From Thermococcus sp. MV5 (GTDB lineage: Archaea; Methanobacteriota_B; Thermococci; Thermococcales; Thermococcaceae): a stretch of 64,000 nt of DNA. Position 1 is the stretch's first letter. Each line of letters opens with the position of its first letter. The DNA is taken from NCBI RefSeq assembly GCF_012027425.1, contig NZ_SNUE01000005.1:210752-274751 (forward strand). Direction: 5' to 3'. The notes below the pieces were generated by a model. That model did not search any database and was not told the DNA's origin. It worked only from the letters and a program-made list of their open reading frames with translations. Both the position numbers and the translations under genes were made by a program. This document shows, in pieces, positions 43,820-52,644 of the stretch.

Positions 43820-44554
43820 TCACACTTCCATTAACTTTTTCCACTTCTCCTTTGTCATTTTTAAGCATCCAGGTGGCATGAGCTCTTTCTCGGGACAGTA
43901 TCCTAAGGCTATACACCGAGGGCCTAGTTTAGCCCATTCTATTATGGGTTTTAGCTCTTTTATTTTGGCGATTTCCTCTAGCATCTTCCATGCGATGTGG
44001 TTAATTTCCCATTGTGCTCTTGCACACGCTCTAAATCCAAGAAAGTGCTTGAGCTCTCTCAGGTTCATTGTTACAACTATTTTGGTTCTCACGGCCTGTG
44101 GTAGAATGAAACGTGCATCTTCTTGGTGTATACCTTTGGCGTAGCTCTCTTCGTAGAGTTTAATAGTTTCTTCCATAAGTTTTTTCCATTTCTCATAGAG
44201 TTCTGGGTTATCTCTAACGCTTTTTGGTATCACAAAGGTTTCTTCAACATCTTCAGGGTTTAGTTTGATGTACCGCATTGATTGCTGTGTGTAGCTTGCT
44301 AATCTATGACGAACAAGTTGATGAGTGCAAGTTCTAGAACATCCTTCAATAGCGAAGGTAAAGGTTGCGTGTTCTAGGATGCTTTCATGCCCATAAGAGA
44401 GAACCTTGGGCAAATGCTTTTTTACATCCCCTTTTGTTATCCGGTCGAATGCTTCGCTTTCCCACTTGTCCCAATAGCTTATCAAAGCTGCCCAGGTTAT
44501 GGTTTCTAGAGGTCTTGGGGTGTAATTTATGAGCTTGACTTTTGTGTCCTTCAT
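43820..44554 (-). CDS. thyX: Flavin-dependent thymidylate synthase ThyX
   Basis: A 244-residue ThyX that methylates dUMP using methylene-tetrahydrofolate (or archaeal pterin) and FADH2. The signature RHRxxSxxxxSxR is present as RHRLASYTQQSMRY, after SYGHESILEHATFTF. The C-terminal RACARAQWEINHIAW and LGPRCIALGYCPE blocks also fit. ATG 44554, 4 nt after GGTGGA, gives MKDTKVKLINYTPRP; the 31 extra codons to 44647 are not expected in the protein. Confidence 0.96.
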   Translation of the reverse strand: MKDTKVKLINYTPRPLETITWAALISYWDKWESEAFDRITKGDVKKHLPKVLSYGHESILEHATFTFAIEGCSRTCTHQLVRHRLASYTQQSMRYIKLNPEDVEETFVIPKSVRDNPELYEKWKKLMEETIKLYEESYAKGIHQEDARFILPQAVRTKIVVTMNLRELKHFLGFRACARAQWEINHIAWKMLEEIAKIKELKPIIEWAKLGPRCIALGYCPEKELMPPGCLKMTKEKWKKLMEV

Positions 44555-44744
44555 TGTCTCCACCGAGAATAAAAGGAGTGCTTTCCTTATTAGCATTGTT
44601 GAAAACTTCAGCAAGATATTGATTTGTGGGGTTTTACGTTTATCCATTGATCATCAGGAATTTTTCGAAAATTTTCGTTATAAGTTATTTTTCAACGACG
44701 AAATAGTTATTAACGGCAATGTGGAGCTTTAGACGGTGATGCAC

Positions 44745-45692
44745 ATGGTAGTAAGTTTGGCTGGAAGAGATATTTTGTGTCTCCAAGACTTTACTAGAGA
44801 GGAACTTGAAACAATCCTTAAAACAGCTGAAATGATGAAAATATGGAACAAAATAGGAAAGCCACACCGTGTTCTTGAGGGTAAGACTTTAGCAATGATT
44901 TTCCAAAAGCCATCGACAAGAACAAGGATAAGCTTTGAGGTTGGTATTTATCAGCTAGGTGGCTATGGATTATATTTGAATGCCCAAGATCTCCAGTTGA
45001 GAAGAGGAGAGACAATAGCTGACACCGCAAGAGTGCTAAGCAGATATGTCGATGGTATAATGGCAAGGGTTTTTGACCACCAGGATGTCGTGGATTTGGC
45101 AAAGTATGCAAGTGTACCTGTCATAAACGGTCTGAGTGACTTTTCACACCCATGTCAGGCTCTGGCTGATTATATGACGATTAAAGAGAAGAAGGGTAGG
45201 ATTGAAGGATTAAAAGTAGTTTATGTTGGTGATGGAAATAACGTTGCTCACTCTCTCATGATTGCTGGAACAAAGTTAGGAGCCAATGTAGTTGTGGCAA
45301 CACCTGAGGGCTATGAACCTGATGCAAAGGTCATTAAGTGGGCAGAGCAAAATGCTGCAGAGAGTGGAGGAAGCTTCGAGCTTTTGCATGATCCAATACA
45401 AGCTGTTAAGGATGCAGATGTAATCTACACTGATGTGTGGGCCTCAATGGGTCAGGAGGCTGAGGCAGAGCAAAGAAAGAAGATATTTGCCCCGTTCCAG
45501 GTTAACAAAGACCTCGTTAAGCATGCAAAGCCAGACTACATCTTTATGCACTGCCTTCCAGCTCACAGAGGAGAAGAAGTTACTGACGACGTAGTGGACT
45601 CTCCAAATAGTGTAGTCTTTGATGAAGCAGAAAACAGATTGCATGCACAAAAGGCAGCCATGGCTCTTGTCATGGGTGGAATTAAGTTCTGA
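44745..45692 (+). CDS. argF: Ornithine carbamoyltransferase
   Basis: A 315-residue OTC forming citrulline from ornithine and carbamoyl phosphate. It carries FQKPSTRTRISFE (carbamoyl-phosphate site), LNAQDLQLRRGETIADTARVL, the HPCQALADYMT motif and HCLPAHRGEEV. It is close to the well-known Pyrococcus furiosus enzyme, whose start MVVSLAGRD matches ATG 44745 (4 nt after GGTGAT). In Thermococcales this can serve arginine synthesis or the reverse catabolic route; no other arg genes are here. Confidence 0.97.
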   Translation: MVVSLAGRDILCLQDFTREELETILKTAEMMKIWNKIGKPHRVLEGKTLAMIFQKPSTRTRISFEVGIYQLGGYGLYLNAQDLQLRRGETIADTARVLSRYVDGIMARVFDHQDVVDLAKYASVPVINGLSDFSHPCQALADYMTIKEKKGRIEGLKVVYVGDGNNVAHSLMIAGTKLGANVVVATPEGYEPDAKVIKWAEQNAAESGGSFELLHDPIQAVKDADVIYTDVWASMGQEAEAEQRKKIFAPFQVNKDLVKHAKPDYIFMHCLPAHRGEEVTDDVVDSPNSVVFDEAENRLHAQKAAMALVMGGIKF

Positions 45693-45712
45693 TTCTCTTT
45701 TTAAATTTAATT

Positions 45713-46408
45713 TTAAAGTTTGGAAATAGAGAGAACTTCTGGAAGGTCCTTAACTCCCCTAATTACAAATCCTCTATTGTGAATCTTGCCAATTTTATCA
45801 GTTTTCGGATTTATCCAGCATGCATAAAGGCCTGCATTAAGGGCCCCTTCAAAGTCCTCGGCTTTAGTATCTCCAATGTGTATAGCTTCCTCTGGAGAGA
45901 TATTGAAGTATTTTAATGGGGCTAAAAATGCCTCTTTCATTGGCTTATATGCTCCAATTTCGTCTGAATAAAATTGTTTTGTTATGTATTCTGCTATCCT
46001 AAATTTCTCTAAAATGAGTCTGGTATAGGCTGAAGGCCAGAACATGACGTTGCCTGTTGTAGTGATTATGTACTTTTCCTTGAGATTTTCTAGAGTTGTT
46101 TTAACCCCTGGGAGGACTATCCCCTCATCTACGTTCAAAGTTGCTCTGGCTGCTGCTCGTTTTATTATTTCAACATCCACTTTAAGGGCTTTGGCTAAAA
46201 GTTCTTGACTTTCTTTAAGGGCCTTCTTTGGGTCTCCACTCTGAGATTTTCTCATGTTTTTGATTTCCTCCCGTGTTTTTAGAACTTTCTCTATGATTTC
46301 TTTCTCTGGGGTTTCTAGGATCTCTGAGAGTGCTTTAACTAAACTTTCGAGCATGACATTGATGTCCAAAAGAGTATTCCACACGTCAAAAGAGATTAGC
46401 TTGATCAT
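45713..46408 (-). CDS. HAD-superfamily hydrolase
   Basis: A 231-residue haloacid-dehalogenase-like phosphatase. Motif I is ISFDVWNTLLD (nucleophile Asp followed by Val-Trp), motif II is TTTGNVMFW, motif III lysine lies in GAYKPMKEAF and motif IV is HIGDTKAEDFEGALNAG. A helical cap of about 85 residues lies after motif I. ATG 46408 is 4 nt after GGTGAT; TTG/GTG up to 46420 are less likely. The substrate is unknown; DVW variants are seen in several archaeal HAD phosphatases. Confidence 0.9.
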   Translation of the reverse strand: MIKLISFDVWNTLLDINVMLESLVKALSEILETPEKEIIEKVLKTREEIKNMRKSQSGDPKKALKESQELLAKALKVDVEIIKRAAARATLNVDEGIVLPGVKTTLENLKEKYIITTTGNVMFWPSAYTRLILEKFRIAEYITKQFYSDEIGAYKPMKEAFLAPLKYFNISPEEAIHIGDTKAEDFEGALNAGLYACWINPKTDKIGKIHNRGFVIRGVKDLPEVLSISKL

Positions 46409-46501
46409 TTTTATCACCAAGGGGTAATTAGATATTTATGGTTAATAAACTTAATTTTGAGAGAAGATAAAGGGGGTTCGAAACTCTGGAGCCCAGTTAT
46501 A

Positions 46502-46577
46502 TGGTAGCCCCGCGGGGATTCGAACCCCGGTCACGGGATCCAAAGTCCCGTATGCTTGGCCACTACACCACGGGGCT
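46502..46577 (-). tRNA. tRNA-Gln (anticodon TTG)
   Basis: A complete cloverleaf with encoded CCA. The acceptor is AGCCCCG/CGGGGCT with discriminator A. The D arm is GTGTAGTGGCCAAGCAT. The anticodon stem CGGGA/TCCCG has loop CTTTGGA, giving TTG (reads CAA). The T arm is CGGGG-TTCGAAT-CCCCG. No intron is seen. Confidence 0.95.
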
Positions 46578-46631
46578 GTGCCCATTGTGTAGTTTATGGT
46601 TGTATTTATAAATTTTACTCCAGAAGAAAAG

Positions 46632-47318
46632 CTAAAATATGATTTCTTCTTCCCCAAAGGCCAATGAGAATCTTGATAATACTCTATCAAACTCACTTTC
46701 ACCTGCATAAACAAATCCACAGGTGTGACACCTCAAATATCCATCCTCTATAGTAAGCTCAGAAAAGCATATAGGGCATCTATACTCATTTCTCTCAAGA
46801 TCACTGAAGACTTCGTCCCTCATAACAAGCATTTTTAAATCGCTTTCCCAGTCCTCATGCACCATTCCCCAATAGGGAGTGGAGATTGGATAATAATCCT
46901 CAAGTATAAGAGGATTAACACCTATGCTCTTGATTCCTGGAGGAAGTTTTTGGGCAGGCTCGATGGAGACCACAAACTGATCATAGAATTCAATGTACTG
47001 TGCTCTAACGCTTACACCAGAGCCGATCCTCTTTTTAAATGGATATACTTGGAGGAATAGAAGCTCATTTGAGGGTTCAAAATAAGCCGAGATTCCTATA
47101 TCTTTTCTTTTAAAGAAATATGTATAATTATCATCATCGATATCTTCACCTGCAAGAGAAAAGCCTAACTTCTTCAAGGCCCTTTCCATAAAAGAAGGTT
47201 TTGGAATAGATTTACGAATAATCAGATGCTCACCTACCCAACCAGCTAAAGCCATAGAATATCCTACATAAAACTGCTTCTGGATTCTAAGGTAAGCCAC
47301 GCTTGGTACTAATTTCAT
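46632..47318 (-). CDS. Uncharacterised protein with C-terminal zinc ribbon
   Basis: A 228-residue protein I do not recognise. The first ~185 residues form a mixed alpha/beta domain (MKLVPSVAYLRIQKQFYVGY at the start and FEPSNELLFLQVYPFKKR in the middle). The C-terminus is a zinc ribbon, CPICFSEL...CHTCGF. Such ribbons are often used for nucleic acid or protein binding. ATG 47318 lies about 30 nt from a TATA-like AGATAAATAG, so the message may be nearly leaderless. Confidence 0.75.
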   Translation of the reverse strand: MKLVPSVAYLRIQKQFYVGYSMALAGWVGEHLIIRKSIPKPSFMERALKKLGFSLAGEDIDDDNYTYFFKRKDIGISAYFEPSNELLFLQVYPFKKRIGSGVSVRAQYIEFYDQFVVSIEPAQKLPPGIKSIGVNPLILEDYYPISTPYWGMVHEDWESDLKMLVMRDEVFSDLERNEYRCPICFSELTIEDGYLRCHTCGFVYAGESEFDRVLSRFSLAFGEEEIIF

Positions 47319-47386
47319 CCCTATCAAAGAAAATAGTGTGGTTCAACTATTTATCTTTTTTGCTAAGTGGAGAAAAATCAAATGTC

Positions 47387-50300
47387 TTAGGAGAAGAAGT
47401 CTTCCAAGCTAATTACTTTCTTTCCTTCTTTTTTCTTCTTGGACTTTTTAATTTCCTTTTTCTCACTTCTAGGCGGTTGAGGCTTAAATGTTGATGATTC
47501 TTTTTCGGTTCTTTTGTATTTTCCATTCTCTCTAAGTTCATCAAGATATCCATTATTTTTCACAGCTCTTCCAGTTCTCTTGGCTATCATTTTCTCACAT
47601 ATATCCTTATGGCTTAGGGCCAGGAGGGTTCTTTGAGTCTCCGGGAAGACATTTTGGAACAATATTTTAATGTCCTTTTCAGTGAGACAGATTCTCTGTC
47701 TTGTATAGTCAATAACACTATATTTTGTAACCAACATTTTTGCAGTAGGCAAATACTTCTCGATAGCTCCCTTTGAGACAGTTAGAACTATTTTGCCTCC
47801 ACATTTTGTACATTTACCACTTAATGGGGGCCTTCTATACTTAGTATTACACTTTACACATCTGAATTCTTGTCTTGTGAAGCTCCTAAGGTTTCCTCTT
47901 AAATCGGGCACTATATGAGAGTTTATTATGGTTTCTGCGACGTGATGCTCATTAACAGCCCTTATCCTTTCGGCCAAAGCTAGTTGTCGACTAACTTTGT
48001 CAACCATATCTCCCAATTGCTTGTAGAGACTCATCTTTGGACCAAGAGCTATATCGTCTGTATCATGAGTGAATTTTAGTCCTTCATACATCTCAGGCTT
48101 TCCTAAGCGATCTTCTACTCGTTCTATAGTTCCAGTTAGCTCTTTGGGGGATTTGAGTTCGTAAGTAGCATTATAAAATTCGAGTGGGTAGTATCTAGCT
48201 ATGTCCATGTTGTGGACTTCACTATCCACTTCTCTTGGATCAAGTCGGGTAGTAACGACCAATGGAGCATCCATTTTTCCACCGCGTTTCTCTGGGAGAT
48301 AGTATTTACTGAAATTGAGCAATGCATCGAGTAAAAGCATAACACTATCTTCGTCACCATCACATTGGTGTGTTACTATGTTCTCATTAATTATAACAGT
48401 ATGGTACTGTTTAGCGTTTAATGAGAATACAAAATCATCTACATGTTTAAGGTACTCAATACGTTTGACCTTTACCAACCAGCCATTTTCGGAGGTATAT
48501 CTATCATGATGCCTGTTTTTGTTTTTGTGGAGGTTATAAATCGAGTTCTTTCGCTCGCTTATGAAACCAATCTCCTTAAAAAACCTGTGGTAATACTCAC
48601 CAGCAATATTGAGGGTATAGACTTTCGAAATCGGTGGTTTGTTGCTTCTTTTGAGATGATAGAGCCTACTGCGAGCATTACCCCGGTTTGCGTTTTTGTC
48701 TACCGTATAATATCCCCTTATTCCAAACTTTGCAAGGAGTAATGTTTCGATGTCCTCAAGTAAAGGCTTGTTAACACTGTAAACTACCACCCGGGGAACC
48801 GTTCTGAGAGTACTTCCATCTCCCTCAAAGTACGCTCTGAGCATCGTTGCGACTTTCTTCTTCGACAATCTGAAGATCATAGGGGGAACACGCTTTGTGT
48901 ATGCATCCTTTCCCGCCTGAAGAATCTCTGTGAATAAAAGGTAAAGAACACGAGATCCTACTGTAACTTTTTCTTCACGCTCGTAGATGCCAAAACCATC
49001 GCCAAAAGCTTCTCTAAGAGATCTCTTAAGGTCTTCTTTTGTTTCTTTATCTGCTATAGAGAAGCTCAGCTGATAAACGCTGTCGCTCTTCCTTGCGTAA
49101 CCTTCGGAGAGGTAGTAACCAAGAACCTTAAGGAGTGGATTAATAGGAACAAAGCGCTTTATTCTAACTTTATCTCGCTTAAAGCCAATATGACAGTCCG
49201 GTATGTCTTCGAGCGACAGCCCCTTTTCTTTTAAAATCTCAAGAAGAATGGTTAAGGGTATGGAATTTCCTTTTACGTAGTTGTAGTTAATTTTAACACC
49301 AATTTTCATGAGCCATTCGACTATCCCACGAACCATTATCCTGTCCCAAAGCTTCTTGAATTTCTCATTGGCGAATTCTTTAAGGAGATCTATGTGCTCG
49401 ATATCTTCTTCGGAAAACTTCAACTTGGGGATGAGTATTAAATCTCCTTCTTTAACCTCGAGAGCCCTCTTCTCCACGAACTTTCCGTTCTCGTAGACAA
49501 GCACTGGATGGTCAATTGTTGTCTCAAAGCTCCTGCCAAGCTCAAGCTCAAAGCGGATCAAGTGATCTGTTGAAGGGGCCTTTATGACATCCTCAATATC
49601 TGTTAAAACAACATTTCCACTTTTTTTGTCGAAAGAGTAAACTTTTACATCAGCTTTTGGTTTTTTCTTGACGTATGCCATGTTTTCATAGCTCTCTTCT
49701 TCAAAAAGTTCGTAGAGCTCTTTAAGAGTTATCCTTTGGGGGACGCCATTAATCTGTACTAATATCTTCGTGTCTCCAGGGAAGCAGTTTCTTCTCTTCG
49801 CTGCATGGTAATACGGATGAGCATAACCTACTAAAGCATCAACAAAACCAATAATCCTTCCTATAATTCCAGCTGAGGTGTGGGGGGCTAAACCTATAAC
49901 GAGATGACCTATTAGATCTTCCATTTTTTCAACATTATAAAACCTTGGTAGACCATAAAACTTTTCGAGAAGATCATCTATAAACTTGGCAACTCTAACA
50001 AGATATTTTCCAGCTTCCTTTGAGAGGATTATGTCTTGAACTTTAAGTTCAAGGATTTGGTCTTCGCTTACAAGGGGCTTTCCTTCGAAGTCGTGAGTAT
50101 AACCCAGTTCTTGAAGTCTCTCTACGCTGACTCCTATTTCCTTAGGTTTAAAGTGGGTTATAGGCGCATCAGTTGCGTCGAACCTTATTGTTCCATCTTT
50201 GAATACATATACATCATTTCTTGCTCGTAATATTCCTTTCTCAAGGGGCTCTGGTATTTTATGAGCGGAACTCATACCCATTACGCCTTTGAGCTTATCG

Positions 50301-52633
50301 AGGGTATAAATTCCAACATTTTTCATTGCTTGGTTTAAGAGTTCTGATGGGTTTATCCTTCTCTTTTTGTATGCTTTCATTTCTATGTCACACTTTGGAC
50401 AGGTAGTATCTAAAATAGATTCAAAGTCACACTTAGGGCAGTGATAGAGAAGCTTTGCATCACTCCCGCACTGGGGGCAACGAGGGAAGATATCCACATG
50501 GCCACAGTTGGTGCACTTAAAGTGAGCAATTTCTACTTCGGATGTTTTACCTTCTTGAGCAGCCTTGTAGATGTCTCTTGAATTTCCCCCAGCTAGACCA
50601 ATTGGGAAAAGAACATGAACAGGGGGTTTCATTTTTCTCTCCTTTGCCTTTTCGGGTCTTCCCATTCTTGCACCTATCCAGCTTATCCCTCTATCTCTCA
50701 GTTTAATCTCACTTATCTCATTTATGAGGTCTATTGGGGTGTAAAATTCCCTAAACTCAAGTTTTTTCTCCAAATTTGTCAAAGGTATTAGAAGTGCAGC
50801 AGCCCAGGGATATTCAACGATTACAATATCCCCTTCTACTTTGTGCTCTACTCCAAGGAGCTCCAGGTAACGTTTTGCATTGCCTAGAGAGTGGAGGCTT
50901 ATTTCAAGTTTTCTTGCATATTTAAGCCCTCTGTACTCATCCCACTCGATGGTGGCATTTACCAGTGCATTTTGAAGTGTTATCAGTTCCTCCACGGTGA
51001 GTGTGTTCCAGTAAAGAGTATAATATGGGTGTAGGGGTATTCTTAATATGCGGGAGAGATGAATAGCTTCTTCAATAGAAGGCTTGATTCTAAGTGGGTC
51101 ATAGAGAAGTTTTGCTAAGAAGTTAGGATCAAGATCTAAATAATCGGCCGCTTCTTCTACCATCTCTTTATCATTCTCTTGGAATGGTTTCAGTTCAACC
51201 TCATAAATTTTGTTAACTGCCTCTACAAACTCTTGTATCCACCACTCTTCAACATAGTTAGCAGGTAAAAGTGTTTGATTGTTCTCAACAAAATCTCCAA
51301 AGGCTATAAGAGCATCACCCAGATAGAGTATCTCCTCTACTTGATTTTTGAGCTCTAGGGCTTTGTAATAATCATCAACTCGTACGACGCTTCCATCCTT
51401 TAACTTAACTATAGGTCCTTCAATTGTACTTGCAGGCGTGGCAATAGAACCTTTTCCAGGTCTCTCTGTTTTCATCTGGGTCCCTACTGCTAGAAATTCA
51501 TCTACCATTATCATAACTGCGGGATTCACAGACCAGGTTGCAAATCCACTTACCCTGCTTCTGCCATACCGGAGCCTAAAGCCTCCATTGGTGGAAGGTT
51601 CTGCAAATAATGGTCTTCCTCCAATAATCTCTTTTGTATATTTTGTATTTGGCGCTATACTTGCTTTAAATTTCTCGTAGAGTTCATAATAAAAGCCTTT
51701 CTTGATTGTTATACCTGTTTCTTCCAAGTATTGTTCTGTTTTTTCATTGGTTGTACTTTTTTCTTCCTTATTTTCAGTTTTACCCTTTTCTTTTGCTTCG
51801 ACAGATTCTTTTAACCATTCCCATCCTTCTATCCCCATTTTGTCAATGTATTTGATTAATTTTTTTGCTTTCTGGAGAACACCTTCTGCAATAACTAAAA
51901 TTGCACCTCCCCTTAGGTAGTTTGTTTCGACTCCTGGAACGTTTCTGTGGCTAACTTCAACATTGTCGGTAGTTTCCCCAGTTATTTCTATTGGTATGTT
52001 TCTAACTGCGAGACGGACTTCGTCTGCTGAGGGATGATATTGAAGTCTTGTAACGGCTCTGTGATATAGGTCTATTTCCTCTACATACCTCTCAATGTGT
52101 TCTTCAGTAGGTTTGAATCTATCTAGGCCAAGTTTTTTCCTAACATAATCTCCAACAAGAACACTAAGAGCTTGAGCAGTACCGCCACTACTTCTAATAG
52201 GCCCTGCATAATAAATAGCAAGGTACTCTGTGCCATCGGGATTTTTCTTTATTTTAACATCTGCGATTCCCTCTAGTGGTGCAGAAACAATACCCTCTGT
52301 GAGGATAGCCAAGGCTGTTCTAACGGATTGATCAGCAAGTTTTTCTTTACTCTCAAATTTTCCAAATCTCCCTTCTATTATCTCGTCAACAATTTTCAAG
52401 GCAGCAAGTTCTTTTCCATATTCTTTTACAAGTGTTCTTATTCTCTCCGCAACTCTTTTAGGCCCTACAAGACTCTCAACTCTTCCAGCCATATCCGTTG
52501 CTTGGGGAACTTCAATCTCTTTTGAGGGATCTCTTCCCTGAGAACGGGCTTTTTGAGCTATTTCATAGGCTTTATTAATCTCTCTTTGTAAAGAGTCAAA
52601 GTATTTTTTCATGTTCTCACTGTAAATTTCCAT
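47387..52633 (-). CDS. polC: DNA polymerase D large subunit (DP2) with in-frame intein
   Basis: The 1748-residue precursor of the catalytic subunit of PolD, the replicative polymerase of euryarchaea. The exteins total 1274 residues, close to other Thermococcales. N-terminal YFDSLQREINKAYEIA, IYYAGPIRSSGGTAQALSVLVGDYVR (in the ~140-170 region), zinc motifs CTNCGHVDIFPRCPQCG and CPKCDFES, the catalytic NxDGDED motif split by the intein (N-CDGDED), and late zinc motif CVKCNTKYRRPPLSGKCTKCG are seen. GAGGTGAAATAAT precedes the ATG. It lies 11 nt after DP1 in a cdc6-DP1-DP2 row. Confidence 0.97.
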   Translation of the reverse strand: MEIYSENMKKYFDSLQREINKAYEIAQKARSQGRDPSKEIEVPQATDMAGRVESLVGPKRVAERIRTLVKEYGKELAALKIVDEIIEGRFGKFESKEKLADQSVRTALAILTEGIVSAPLEGIADVKIKKNPDGTEYLAIYYAGPIRSSGGTAQALSVLVGDYVRKKLGLDRFKPTEEHIERYVEEIDLYHRAVTRLQYHPSADEVRLAVRNIPIEITGETTDNVEVSHRNVPGVETNYLRGGAILVIAEGVLQKAKKLIKYIDKMGIEGWEWLKESVEAKEKGKTENKEEKSTTNEKTEQYLEETGITIKKGFYYELYEKFKASIAPNTKYTKEIIGGRPLFAEPSTNGGFRLRYGRSRVSGFATWSVNPAVMIMVDEFLAVGTQMKTERPGKGSIATPASTIEGPIVKLKDGSVVRVDDYYKALELKNQVEEILYLGDALIAFGDFVENNQTLLPANYVEEWWIQEFVEAVNKIYEVELKPFQENDKEMVEEAADYLDLDPNFLAKLLYDPLRIKPSIEEAIHLSRILRIPLHPYYTLYWNTLTVEELITLQNALVNATIEWDEYRGLKYARKLEISLHSLGNAKRYLELLGVEHKVEGDIVIVEYPWAAALLIPLTNLEKKLEFREFYTPIDLINEISEIKLRDRGISWIGARMGRPEKAKERKMKPPVHVLFPIGLAGGNSRDIYKAAQEGKTSEVEIAHFKCTNCGHVDIFPRCPQCGSDAKLLYHCPKCDFESILDTTCPKCDIEMKAYKKRRINPSELLNQAMKNVGIYTLDKLKGVMGMSSAHKIPEPLEKGILRARNDVYVFKDGTIRFDATDAPITHFKPKEIGVSVERLQELGYTHDFEGKPLVSEDQILELKVQDIILSKEAGKYLVRVAKFIDDLLEKFYGLPRFYNVEKMEDLIGHLVIGLAPHTSAGIIGRIIGFVDALVGYAHPYYHAAKRRNCFPGDTKILVQINGVPQRITLKELYELFEEESYENMAYVKKKPKADVKVYSFDKKSGNVVLTDIEDVIKAPSTDHLIRFELELGRSFETTIDHPVLVYENGKFVEKRALEVKEGDLILIPKLKFSEEDIEHIDLLKEFANEKFKKLWDRIMVRGIVEWLMKIGVKINYNYVKGNSIPLTILLEILKEKGLSLEDIPDCHIGFKRDKVRIKRFVPINPLLKVLGYYLSEGYARKSDSVYQLSFSIADKETKEDLKRSLREAFGDGFGIYEREEKVTVGSRVLYLLFTEILQAGKDAYTKRVPPMIFRLSKKKVATMLRAYFEGDGSTLRTVPRVVVYSVNKPLLEDIETLLLAKFGIRGYYTVDKNANRGNARSRLYHLKRSNKPPISKVYTLNIAGEYYHRFFKEIGFISERKNSIYNLHKNKNRHHDRYTSENGWLVKVKRIEYLKHVDDFVFSLNAKQYHTVIINENIVTHQCDGDEDSVMLLLDALLNFSKYYLPEKRGGKMDAPLVVTTRLDPREVDSEVHNMDIARYYPLEFYNATYELKSPKELTGTIERVEDRLGKPEMYEGLKFTHDTDDIALGPKMSLYKQLGDMVDKVSRQLALAERIRAVNEHHVAETIINSHIVPDLRGNLRSFTRQEFRCVKCNTKYRRPPLSGKCTKCGGKIVLTVSKGAIEKYLPTAKMLVTKYSVIDYTRQRICLTEKDIKILFQNVFPETQRTLLALSHKDICEKMIAKRTGRAVKNNGYLDELRENGKYKRTEKESSTFKPQPPRSEKKEIKKSKKKKEGKKVISLEDFFS
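48365..49786 (-). other. Intein in PolD DP2 with LAGLIDADG endonuclease and C-terminal Gln
   Basis: A 474-codon intein (precursor residues 950-1423) begins CFPGDTKILVQING and ends NIVTHQ before the C-extein Cys of CDGDED. Block B is TTIDHPVLVYENG. Two DOD motifs, VLGYYLSEGYA and MLRAYFEGDGST, are present. The last residue is Gln rather than Asn, a rare form known to splice in Pyrococcus PolII inteins. It sits inside the catalytic Asp motif, so DP2 is inactive until splicing. Confidence 0.93.
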
Positions 52634-52644
52634 ATTATTTCACC

